NCBI GenBank assembly: GCA_010093515.1 | Contig: MU001677.1 | Coordinates: 996,023-1,036,204 of the forward strand | Direction: 5' to 3' | DNA length: 40,182 bases | From: Lineolata rhizophorae | Lineage: Eukaryota; Ascomycota; Dothideomycetes; Lineolatales; Lineolataceae | Part shown: positions 12,201 through 22,233 of the stretch, piece after piece | Layout: each line of letters starts with the position of its first letter | Numbering within the stretch: the stretch's first letter is position 1 | Program-made: the position numbers and the translations under genes | Notes under the pieces: model-generated | What the model was told of the DNA's origin: nothing | The model's input: only the letters and a program-made list of their open reading frames with translations | Database searches by the model: none

Positions 12201-13814
12201 TCGATAAAAGATCGGTCGAGGCTGTCATCCCCCATGAAAGAATCGCAGCGAGCAAGCGTTTCGCCGGCGCAAGCATATGGAGGGCACTCTGCAGTTGGAA
12301 CCTCGGTGATAGCATGCTCAGAGCCACATAACCCTGATAAAGAATCGTCTCTAGAACCTAACCAACGTAGTGCGCTTAACGGTCCCCGCCAGCGCTACGA
12401 AAGACTCTGCGGTTCTACACGCAAATCGCACGTTTCGCAATTATCCAGCAACATAGTCGCAGCACCAATAGTCCAGATTGAACCGGTACACTATCCTTCA
12501 TTGCCATCAACACCAAATGACTCTCCGCAACTCATCACACCATCTCCTACCTCGGACGAAGACAACGCCCAAAAAGAGGACAAAAGTGCTTGCGATTGGC
12601 AATACATGTTTCGAGCCCGCCTGCGTTCGCGAACGTTCTCAGAGGAGCCGAATCCAATAGACCAATTACTCTGGGAGGAAACGGGCAGCGAACTTCCTTA
12701 TGAAGGGGATTCGCAGGGTAGTCTGACTGCCACAATTGGAGAGAAGCAAGCGTGCTCCGCAGAGAATCAGCCAGACTCTCAACAAAAGTCGAGACATCGG
12801 GATTCGAACTCTCGCTGGGCTCCCATTTCTGGAGAACTCCGTAATAACGATAAAGCTATGCCGACTCCCTCGCCACGACTATGTATCGAAACGACGAAAG
12901 GGGACCCTGACAATGCTCGTCGAATAATAGATTCAGCGAATCCATCGTTACGCCGCAGATCCACCGTCAATGAAGAATCTCGTGCTTGTGCTCAAATACA
13001 AGCGCACCACGAATCGCCGCTCCAGAGCCAACACTCTACCAGGCACAACACCGGCAACGATAGTCGTCGAGTCAGCCCTGGGCCGGCCCGCCAGACCCAA
13101 TCATCATGCCATGGTACCACCACGCACCGTCCCGACGCCAGTGCCTCGTCACAAAACCGCAAGTGCAAAGCTAGACTTTCTCGGGATTCACACCCCGCTC
13201 TCCGCGGCTTACCTCAACTTCCTCGCATCCAGCCATGGACCCGCACGCACTTTGCAGTCTTAGACAAGCTTTGGCAGCGGCGCAAGGCCAAGCCAGAACT
13301 ATTCTCCGCCAGCTTCGAGCTCAACGCCGGCCATCGGCTCTCACCGTGGCTTCGGAAGTGTCTCGACATGGAGTTCAGGGACTGGGGGTTACATGGCAAA
13401 TTTGGGCAGGAAGAGATCATGATCGCGAGTCTTTTCATAAGATTGTTGGCACTCGACAATGCGGCTGCGTACGAGCGGACCCAAGGAAGAGGCAAAATTG
13501 TGGTTGGGGAGTGTCTGCCGCTGGCGGGAGAGGAGGAACAAGTCGAGATCTCGGAATGGGAGGTAGTCCGTCGGCTCATTGGCCTCGCCATTGGCGAAGA
13601 AATCCGCGAAATGGAGCGATTGGACGAGCAAATTGATCGCAGCAAGTCGTTCATGGTGTGGTTTGCGGGCGTCGAGTACTCTGAGGACAAGGACGGGAGC
13701 CAGACGTGGGATGATTACTGGGATTATTGTCCCCATGCCGACGCCTTGGAGAAACATCGCATTGCTGCTGAGAATTGTGACGCTCGCGGCTCAAGCATTT
13801 CTGCGTCCTCATGA
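9243..13814 (+). CDS. Large AT-hook nuclear protein with a conserved fungal C-terminal domain
   Basis: Exons 9243-11721 and 11815-13814 are joined across a 93-bp intron (GTTTGT donor, AACTAACAC branch, CTGCAG acceptor), restoring frame as QKG-TPPITEQ; the product is about 1,492 residues. Three AT-hooks are visible: RRRGRP (about 166-171), RRRGRPRK (about 208-215) and KKRGRGRPRK (about 333-342). Such motifs bind the minor groove of AT-rich DNA. The middle is serine, proline and acid rich and probably disordered. The last 200 residues form the only clearly globular part, starting at PWTRTHFAVLDKLWQ (about 1290), then a tryptophan-rich helical region (WLRKCLDMEF, ISEWEVVRRLIGLAIGEEI) and an acidic tail. 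I recognise this as a fungal AT-hook protein type but know no established function. A role in chromatin is likely. The ATG chosen is the first in frame after the shared promoter. Confidence 0.85.
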
Positions 13815-14534
13815 TGCAGAAGACTGAGCGTCGGACGGCGAAGGGATTTAGTGGACACGAAGGGGGGTAGAAGTGAAAGGCGTAGGCAACCCCACCCGTG
13901 AAATTGCTTTGAGTTTGGTTTTGTAGCATGACACTCACGAGGACTTTGGTCCGTGCATTTTGTCAAATTTCGTAAGGTGCCGTGTATTCCTTATTAACTT
14001 CCTTGTTTATTGGAGGTGAAGCGTATAGCTTTTGCCTTGAAACCTTGCTCTACAAGTTTCACAATGCATCAAGAGAACCCACAATGGAGTTTTTTAGGCA
14101 CCCTGATTTTGATGCGAGAGGCCTCACACTTCAAAGCTCGTTGCCACCCATACCATGTGATCAGACCATTGTAAGTGGTTGCTTCGCAAATTATTCGTTT
14201 CTACAATCAATTGGCAAGTGATAAGTGCTGAACAGAATCCAAGTGAGGTCACATAAACGCGCGTTGTTTGAATCCCGGCCCACGTATGTATTGGTCATGG
14301 GTACGTTGTGTTCTTCACCTAGCAGGAAAACCACGTCAGAACTACAAGCAGGCCACAAAGAAAGCCTTACTAAATTCTTGCCTTGCGTCACTTTCCTAGA
14401 GAAAGAGATATATAAATGCATGGTTGACTCCCACGGTAGACAAAATTTGTTTCTCACGTCCACAACATCTTGGTCTCTAGCCTCTTACATTTGGAAAACC
14501 CATTACCGCTTCTTCCTTTCTCAAGTCCTCCAGT
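13815..14534. other. Intergenic stretch, 3' flank of the AT-hook gene
   Basis: No supported gene. Open frames are short, and nothing resembling an RNA gene or repeat was found. Confidence 0.5.
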
Positions 14535-14969
14535 ATGGTAGCCTATCCGTACCCCCCCAAAAAAATCGTCAAGCCTCAAATATCGGCCATCCCTAACAGT
14601 TGCCGGAAAACCACCCAAGATGACAACAAGGCCATGCCAGCAAGAGGCAATGGTAGTAGGCTAATGGAATTGTTGGAGAGGCTCATCAACGTTGGCTCCA
14701 GTAACAAGTCCGATATCGTCTTCCTCCCAATACCTAGACCGCCAAAACCGCCTCCCAGGCCTCCTCCCCCATCACCCACCAAGAAGTCCATCAATATTGG
14801 CCCCGACACGAACGCTGATACCGTCTTCCATCCTATCTCTAAACCGCCAAAGTCGCCTCCTGGCCCCCCTCCCTGGTCACCCGATGATCAAGTAAAGACA
14901 CCCATGGAGGTTTCCACGAAGGCAGTCACTGTTCCGCGCATGATATGCTCTTGTCGCTTACCCAAGTAA
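14535..14969 (+). CDS. Hypothetical proline-rich protein with two 35-residue repeats
   Basis: An ATG-started frame of 144 codons contains two diverged tandem units in phase. The first (from 14685) runs INVGSSNKSDIVFLPIPRPP and the second (from 14790) INIGPDTNADTVFHPISKPP; each continues into a proline block. The period is exactly 105 nt. Several differences between units fall at third codon positions. The frame ends MICSCRLPK. The opposite strand is also open across the repeat and reads as a glycine-rich protein (GGGLGGGFGGLGIG, 14576 to about 14890). Third positions of the two frames coincide, so substitution pattern cannot tell the strands apart. The protein family is unknown to me. Confidence 0.3.
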   Translation: MVAYPYPPKKIVKPQISAIPNSCRKTTQDDNKAMPARGNGSRLMELLERLINVGSSNKSDIVFLPIPRPPKPPPRPPPPSPTKKSINIGPDTNADTVFHPISKPPKSPPGPPPWSPDDQVKTPMEVSTKAVTVPRMICSCRLPK

Positions 14970-17900
14970 CGAGGCACACAAGTACGTTCTGGAGCATGGA
15001 GATCCATGGTGGACTTCAATTCCGAGTGTTCACCGGGACTCGGGACTCGATTTCTGACTACGTACAATTCTAGAACTCAATAGGACTGCTATGACGGACT
15101 TGAACATGCCGAATCCTCATCGGACCCGAGTAGTAATCTTTTATGAACGCAAGGTTTCTTTCAAAGTCCAAACTCTCCACTTTTTGTGAGCTCTAGCAAA
15201 ACATTCACACCAGGCTACTCAGATTGGCCATAAATCTTTCATACTCGCATGCTAGCTGCAAAAGCTGTATGGTCTCTTTTGATCGTGGTGCCAAATACAG
15301 GCTTTTGATTTCTGCAGTGCCGTTTCTTTCTTTGCAATAGTGAACGCTTTCATGACTGTCATATCTTGTTTAAGTCTTCCCCTCCAAAGGTATGCATTCC
15401 CGTACTTATTATGCCACCTTTTTGATAATGTCAAACCAAAAGCAACATTGGATATGACTCTAGTTTTATTCTTCTATAATTTTAATGCGGAGATCTTGCA
15501 GGTGTTTGTATAGAGGTATTTTAACGAGCGCGTGGGGGATTCGGGGTAGCGAACGAGGACGGTGAGGCGGGAACATATGCGAACTGAAACTTCCGTTCAA
15601 CAAAACAAAAATATCAATCACATTTAACTTTCCATGATCTAGCAGACCTGGATCACTCACTATGAGTACTGACCCCCCTTCCCCCACCCCCTCCTCCAGC
15701 ATCAACAGTAACTGCATCTATTGACTTGGTCTCAGAGGAGCGGCTGGTCCGGCCTGGATGTGGGCAGGGAGTAAGGGTCAACATAGTCCGGCCACTCGAT
15801 TCAAGCGTTGAACAGCTTCGGGGCTAACTTTTTGGGAATGGCTTTTGTTAGATATCTTGCAGAACCTCCGTGATAAGCCACGAAAGAGATTCACGGGGAA
15901 ATCTGTTTCTCCCTGGCCGCTCGGCCTTGCGGAATCTCGAAGCTGCACCACCTCTACCCCCAGTCGAGCCAATAACGGCCCACGCGAGCAACCCCGAGGG
16001 CGCCCACTAACGCCCTCGCAACGTTTGCGATTCCGTCAATTCCACGACTTCCAGCCTCTCCCCCCTGGCTCATTATCCCCTCGAAATACTCAATAGCAGG
16101 ATACCCGGACTCTAGGACAAGCGGTATTTGTCGGGAGAATGCCGTCACAAGAATGACAATAGCGATTTCGTGGATCCCCGTCGTCTTGGACGACGAGGTG
16201 CTGTCTTTCCACTGGATCGAGCAAGACTGGAACGTCGAGGCTACAAGCAAGCATTCAACGGCAGTAGTTAGTCATCAATAACAGTACACGCCTGGAGAGA
16301 AGTCGCACCTTGAAATCCGATGCTGGTTGCCGTAGAGCCCCTGAGAATTCTGCAGTCAGCATTTTGTTTTCACTCCCGGTAGAGGAAGAGCACCACTCCT
16401 TCAGCTCCGTATCCTCCTCGATAGCCACACGTCGTTTGTTCACGCTACAGCTCTGTAGACAACTAGGACAAAGATTCCAGCTGTCAGTCGCCGGAGTCGA
16501 CGCACACGAAAGGTGTTAAATACCCTCCACTCGAGTTTTGAAGCTAGTTCACCTTGGGAATTTCACGAGGAAAGAGCCATTGCCATTGACTTCGTACGAT
16601 GGTAATGAGGAGCGACGAGCTCGCGGGCCATGAGGTTTGACCAGGTTACCACGGATGCGGAGTATGAGACGGAGCTGGAAGAATGTAACAATGCGATAAG
16701 TATCAAATGCTGAGCATTATTAGCCAATGGCTACTCTCAATATAATTCATCAATGCTAGAGTAGCGAAGCTCTCTCTAGAGGGCTATAATGTACATATCG
16801 AGTAATGTATGGGAGCCTGGAATAAGAAGACGCACTGCTGGACGCCCGGCCAACAAATCAACACGACACTTTTGTCTTCTACAGCAGACGGGCGACCTTA
16901 ACTGGGAATGCCTCAGAACCTGGTGTGAGCAGGCCATAATATGCGCGCCTTGCCCCCCAGCTGGGGTACAAGGTTATGACACTGCATGAGAAGGCATCCG
17001 TTGGTCACTAACGACTAGAACCTTTGTGAGAAACCAAAGACTTGCAAGTTGTACCGGGACTTTTATGACTGGTATAAATCGCGGACCGATCGTGGAAAAA
17101 TGTGTTCGATCACCGAGCGTAGAAAAGGAGAGGTTGAGGGAAATATGCGGTCTAGATGAGGTTCTTGTATGCTGCTATGAGAGAAACTGTCAGAAATCGT
17201 CTATTTTATCTTGAAGCAGTCTACAGGTGGTATAAATGTGAAAATGCGGACTGCTTTTGCTGCAGAGGAAGAGCTTGAAGGACGAACCTGTCATAGTTGC
17301 GCATGTTTATGGCAATGCGATGTTCCATATTTCTCAGTATACTTCTCTTTGCCTCCTCCGTTTGATGTACTTGCAGTTTCCTCAAGCTCTTTCGAACCTA
17401 CTTTATGGGTGCGGATTTTGGCTTACGTGCCGTAGAGGTAAGGCTTGAGTTGTGCGACCGTTGACATACACAGTTTGCTAGGTGAGAGATGCTATCTTGC
17501 AATCGAAAATTAAATGTAGAACAGAGTTACACAGATATTAAAGCTTACGAGCGTCCGTGGACTTGAGCTCTCAGAGGCTTGGGCTTTGCGATCATCGTGG
17601 GTTTGGGTGTTTAGCTGTGTAAAAGCGGTGGTGATAATGTCAAGAGACGCATCCGAGAGCTACTGCAAAATGCATAAGTATTAGGATTAGAGCGATTCAA
17701 AAAAGATATCAGATCCTACCTTATTGGTTTCTACAACTTTGCTTTCACAGATCAAAGGTGTTGAAATGAAAGCCTTGGACGGGTGCGACTACTGCGGCGT
17801 GCCGTTACGGCGCGTGGTGAGAGCACCGCCAAGGAACGCGACACGCGTTAGAGCAACTTTAGGAGCAACGACGATGGTATACAACTGCATGCTGTAGACA

Positions 17901-18549
17901 ACACTTGCTAGACGCGTTAGAATCTCTCTAAAGCTGTTCTAAGTGCCACTAGAAGCGCCTGTCCGTTTTGACACGGCACGACGTAGACCAGCGGGTTCGG
18001 GCGTCGGTCCGCCACGGTTGCAAAACTTCAACACCACACAGCCATCAACACTTATTATGCGACAGTAAATCCACACAAAGCATCATCAGAAGCTAGAAAG
18101 AGCCTCATAATAAGCGTAGGCTGTACCACGTACGATGCCAACTGCATTTTCATAGCCACAATCGGCCTCAGACACGGCGTATTACGGGAACACTTCGTCC
18201 TTACTGTCCCAGATGCATACCCATTTGCCTTACTACGCCATAACCTGATCTTTTTACGCAATGAGAAAGCAAGGCATGATTTGTTCTTGCAACGTGCTAT
18301 GGGAAACCTATCATACAAGCGCCTGGTTATCATGAGATAGCCAGTTCAAACCTTCCCTCTCAACACCAAGACCACACAGCCACGTATGACACAGTAGGCA
18401 TCACGGCCAAATTATCATGTCCATCTTCATCATCAAAACAACCTCATTGTTAGCTGTTCAAGCCCACCAAGATGCCATGCAGAGCCAAGGTAAACACCAA
18501 ACATTTCTTCTTCAAACACCTGTTCAAAACAGGAAGAGTGATGAAAAAA
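14970..18549. other. Gene-poor block; possible decayed minus-strand gene around 15950-16700
   Basis: Most of this block shows only short overlapping frames. The exception is 15950-16700, which is GC-richer. On the minus strand it has a well-formed intron at 16241-16308 (GTGCGA donor, ACTAAC about 28 nt before the TAG acceptor). The upstream exon frame reads KRRVAIEEDTELKEWCSSST through QPASDFK. Splicing continues it as PRRSSLARSSGKTAPRRPRR and stops soon after. Other frames on both strands across 15954-16280 are also open, so the true frame is uncertain. No family is recognised. Confidence 0.3.
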
Positions 18550-18739
18550 GTTCGCATCAACCCGAGATAGTGCAAATACGAGTGACACGGTGCCCAGGGA
18601 GATAAGCAAGCCCAGAGCTCCCCGAACCATCTCTAAAAACTGGTTTAATCGTGATGAGGCCCGTAGGCCTCGAAACAGCGATTAAACTGTTTAGAACAGA
18701 TACTTCAAACTGATCCAAGCCAAAAGGCTAAGAGGAGCT
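18550..18739 (-). ncRNA. U2 spliceosomal snRNA-like gene, copy 2
   Basis: This 190-nt minus-strand segment aligns throughout with copy 1 and with U2. Stem I is AGCC-UUUU-GGCU, the usual U2 sequence. GAUC follows, then GAAGUAUCUGUUC (18694-18706). Stem IIa is a perfect AAACAG/CUGUUU around loop UUUAAUCG. Stem IIb is GAGGCC-UACG-GGCCUC with a UNCG tetraloop, followed by the loop IIa complement CGAUUAAA. The Sm-like site is AGUUUUUAG (18633-18641). The 3' hairpin ACUCG/CGGGU carries loop UAUUUGCACUAUCU, close to the U2B''-binding loop. A T6 run (18544-18549) follows. GUAGUA is again GAAGUA, and the A before GAUC is G. A 65-codon ATG frame (18433-18630) overlaps it but is not conserved in frame in copy 1, so an RNA product is the better reading. 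Ends are approximate. Confidence 0.75.
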
Positions 18740-18780
18740 GAAGAAGAGAAAAAGGAGGGATGGGGCGCGACCTTGGGGGG

Positions 18781-18810
18781 GTTTATATACTTTTGCCGAC
18801 GAAGTTTCCA
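18781..18810 (-). promoter_or_regulatory. Proximal promoter of U2-like copy 2: TGGAAACTTC element plus TATA box
   Basis: TGGAAACTTC (18801-18810) and AAAAGTATATAAAC (18781-18794) stand in the same order and spacing as at copy 1, with the TATA core about 47 nt before the inferred 5' end. A pyrimidine-rich CTTCTTCAG at the start site is also shared. Confidence 0.62.
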
Positions 18811-18830
18811 GAGTATATGCTTAGTAAGAA

Positions 18831-18870
18831 GGGAGTTAGTAAGAGGGGGGTAGAGGGTAGGGGGGGGGGG
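18831..18870 (+). repeat. G-rich tract ending in an 11-G run, potential G-quadruplex
   Basis: Runs GGG, GGGGGG, GGG and G11 occur within 40 bp, about 90-130 bp upstream of U2-like copy 2 (the U2 sense strand is the C-rich one). Four G-tracts with short loops are available. Copy 1 has no such tract at the matching place. Confidence 0.6.
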
Positions 18871-21337
18871 ATAGCATCACGTTGGAAAGAGCAAGAGGTG
18901 GGGTGAATGGGAGTTTGCTTCCATTAAACAATTACGCTAAACTAGGCACCAACGTGAATTTAGGATTCGAGGTGATTCTATAACAGATAGGCTACGTCAT
19001 TCGGCGTCTCTTGCTAAGGAGCGGATTCACGGTCTTGAGGGTTTGCGTGACGTATTTCTGGGAGACTTGGTTGCTTTCCTTGGACATCATACAATCACGA
19101 TCGTCGACCGGCTTCAGCCATTGCTTGGTCAGCCAACGCCCTCAATAAAGAGAATGGCGTCACCGCTCGACGAAACATGTCAGTTCATGAGTGACATGTA
19201 GGATACAGATTGTATATCGCTAATACATTATGGTTCTTTCTAATACTATTGATGTAATTTGCCAGTATGAGAGAGATGGCTTTGCGACATATGGCATACT
19301 ATCTAGAATTCCAGGACAAGCACCAGTGGCAACGACGATGCGCTATTAAGCTCCAATAGGCCGTGCAACTGCCCCTGGAAGGATAAATATCCCAATTATC
19401 AATTACCAAAGTGAATTGGCCTTCGTGCATACAAAGTAAATGTTAGTCTTGTCCTTGTCAACGAGGTAATAGAACGGGAGTTAGCTGCGACTCGTGCGTG
19501 CGTGGCCGCTAGCTCGGCCGGCCATGGCGTTGACGATGGTTGCCGGGGGACTCCCACGGCGCCGAGCCGCGAGCACGACTGTTAGAGCTCTGTTAGTCTC
19601 TGATATCTCTTTGAGGCAAGCTCCAAACGTGATCTCTTACTTGGAAGCCTGGATGTCTGAAGTACGCCACGGGCGATCTCCTTCCTCTTCCAGAATCGTA
19701 GATGCGGTGAACTCCAACCAGTGTTGAGATGGGATACGCATGAATTTAAGAGCGAAATTTCCGTGAGTAAACAGCGCAGAGACACAGTTATGTAAGTCAT
19801 TTGAATCTGAAGCAAGAAAAAGGCTAAAGTTGAAACGCTGTCAGATGTTGTGGTTCTGTCCATACCCTACCTCAACGTGATGGCGCTATCTAGCGTTCGA
19901 GCCGTGGAAATGTGGGTTCCCACTGTGATTCTCCATATAGCGACTACCACTTATACACATGCGCCCCAGAAAAACATCTTGACACCTGCGAATCAATCTT
20001 CCGCTACTGAACTTTCTTGAGCGCAACTCGTAGACGCGTCTTTCCATTTCACACTTTACAGGTATGCGTCTAGCTCGTGCCACCGTGCAAATACACGCGA
20101 AAGACCATACCCTGTACGCTATATACTGCCACCTGCGTCTATCCGCATGACTGGCAGAGGTTCTGCTAACATTTGTTTCCAAAAACACCTGTTCGACTTC
20201 AGACATCTCCTGCTTCCTACCACCTCTACCATCCCACTCACGAGAGGGTCTCTCGCATATTCCCAGTTATCGTACAACCCGCCGTCACATACGGCCTACA
20301 GGAACTTCGTCTGAGATTACATACTCCCAAAATATCTCCGGAAAAATTCTCCCACTTCGTGGAAAAGGAGGAAATACATGCCCACTACGACACGGGCAAG
20401 ATAAGCTCGGTATTGTGCCGGACCATGAGTATCGCTTCCGAACACCGCACGGAAAGACGCGGCGATATATCTAGGGTATTCGGTATGCTTGTTGACAACT
20501 GGAAAGCAAATAGATCTATAGATATTGACGTGCGAGACAGTACTTTGCAGGACCGGCCTATCATCGCGAGAGGACATGGAGCTTTCGGAGTTTCAGTGCT
20601 TCTTCATCATCAAGTGGCGGAATAGCCCTTCGGTCATGAGGCAGATAGCCAATGGACACCATAGTTGGGAGGACATGGAACGGACATGCTAGGTGTACGG
20701 ATGATTTAACAATTGTCCTGTTGGGCTGCTTTTGGAGCAATGGTATTCCAACGAATGCTTCTCACTCGAAAATGGAGCAAACAACATACCAAATCATCCT
20801 CCATATGCTATCCTGAGACTCTCAAAATACAATCCTTCAGTTGCAGTACCGGATTTAATTTGAGACACTGCCTGGTCTATATCGCAAGCCACACTCCAAT
20901 GAACCATCGACAGCGTACGCCGGAGGATAATCGAATAAAGCTGACAGCATATCTGTTTGAGAAGGCCCGGCGGGAGAAGGCGGAAAATGTTTAGCTTGGT
21001 TGAGTCCCCCTCGGTAGCGTGGAAAGCGAAATAGAACGCTTGATAGAATATGTGTATTAACGACGGCGTGGCAGGTTTACTCGAGCGTGTGCAATGTCCC
21101 TGAGATGATTCCACGAAGAATCCAGAATTTTTTTAGTTGAAAGAGCCTAACTCACTAGGCATAGCTTTCCAAGGCTTTGGATACTGAGATATACCGTAAC
21201 ACGATTACATACAAAGTTGATGCCCAAGCTACCGATAAAAGGAAAAGATGCCCCAAAAAGCCATACGGCGCCTCAAAAAGCACAGGAAAAGGGCTGTAGC
21301 GCCACTGCCTCTCCACAACCATTTCAACACTGCTCCC
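18871..21337. other. Gene-poor stretch with minus-strand coding-like remnants (about 19510-20577)
   Basis: No intact gene is supported. A well-formed minus-strand intron is visible at 19579-19640 (GTAAGA donor, ACTAAC branch, CTAACAG acceptor). The exon before it reads LKFMRIPSQHWLEFTASTIL and on to SDIQAS; the short exon after it stops soon. Further upstream on the same strand are ATG frames at 20206-19886 (MSEVEQVFLETNVSRTS) and 20577-20317 (MSSRDDRPVLQSTVSHVNIY). They could be exons of one broken or poorly modelled gene, but I could not join them without stops and recognise no domain. Confidence 0.25.
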
Positions 21338-22197
21338 TCAAAAGATCCCATTCACAATCTTACTTCCCACCGTCGCGCCCGCACCAAAGATCGCCGCATT
21401 CCCCATCTTCTTCCCAAACTTCTTCCCGTACTCCTCCGTCTTACTCGGCGCATGTGGACCGCCATGGCTTCCCCCACTCTGGCTAACCTCGAGCGGGACA
21501 TTCCCATAGTTCGTGCCCTGCTGCTGCCCCGGCGGCACGTACGGCGTGGGCGCGGGCATCGGACTCAGGCTGCCGCTACTGGCCACGCCCTTCTCCTCGA
21601 CGCGCACGTACGCGCGCGGAAAGATGCCTTCGGCCCCGCTCCGCTCGTTGCGTCCCTTCCACCATTCCGCGTTCATGTACTCCGTAACGGCGATGCGGTC
21701 GTGCGGCGCCAGGGCGAGGTCGCCGGCATCGGCGGCGTTGTAGGCGTACAGGGCCGTGGCACGGGCCAAGGGGGGCGGGCCAGCGGGCGGAGCAACGGGG
21801 GACGGGGCGCCGTATGCTGGAGGAGGCGCGATGGCTGCCGCAGCGTGGCCGGTGGCGTTGTCGGCGTAGTAGCCGGTCTTTTTCTCGTCGGAGGAGGGAG
21901 TGCTCACGGCGAGGTTGGACATGCCGGTCGTGACGGAGGCGTTGATGGAGGCGGCGAGGGGGGTATCGCGCAGGATTTCCATGACTTGGCTCAGTTGGGC
22001 GGGAGAGATGGCGTTGATGTTGCCGAGGAATTCAAGTTCCTGTTTGTTAGGGGCTTGTTAGTATTGCTTCTCTCGAGATGTCTACAGTCGAAAATCAATC
22101 GAGGAGAAAGATAAACGTAGGAGAAGAAACGAACCGTCTTAACATTTTGGAGCGACTTCTTGGCCATGGCCTGTGAAAGCTCGTCGTGGGCACCCAT
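21338..22197 (-). CDS. LSB1: SH3-domain protein of the LSB1/PIN3 (Las17-binding) family
   Basis: Exon 1 (22197-22135) and exon 2 (22039-21338) flank a 95-bp intron with GTTCGT donor, CTAAC branch and ACAG acceptor, giving about 254 residues. The spliced N terminus reads KKSLQNVKTELEFL-NAIS, matching the RSLTxIxTELxFLxxxxxIS start of the yeast proteins. One SH3 domain spans about residues 113-170, with ALYAY, the acidic AGDLAL, EWWKG and GIFPRAYV. Before it is an Ala/Pro linker; after it a Pro/Gln/Gly-rich region. The C terminus is GNAAIFGAGATVGSKIVNGI plus F, the family hallmark. Yeast homologues bind Las17/WASP, restrain actin nucleation and influence prion induction. ATGs at 22233 and 22167 are also in frame; 22197 has the best context (AACATGG) and a family-like length. 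Confidence 0.9.
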
Positions 22198-22233
22198 GTT
22201 GTCGTCGTTGCCCGCGCGATGTCTAATCGTCAT

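Noticed and set aside
12780-12830. tRNA B-box-like GTTCGAATCC on the minus strand
   Set aside because: No T-arm, anticodon arm or acceptor stem pairs around it, and it lies inside a coding exon of the AT-hook gene.
18433-18630. 65-codon minus-strand ATG frame with a hydrophobic N terminus (MVRGALGLLISLGTVSLVFA), resembling a secreted peptide
   Set aside because: It lies within and beyond U2-like copy 2. The hydrophobic stretch is the translation of U2 3' stem-loops, and copy 1 carries indels that shift this frame.
20173-20625. 150-codon plus-strand frame
   Set aside because: It has no ATG in its first half, overlaps open frames on the other strand and resembles no family.
21248-22114. 288-codon plus-strand frame
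   Set aside because: It is antisense to the LSB1-like gene, Gly/Arg-rich as expected from a GC-rich complement, with no domain.
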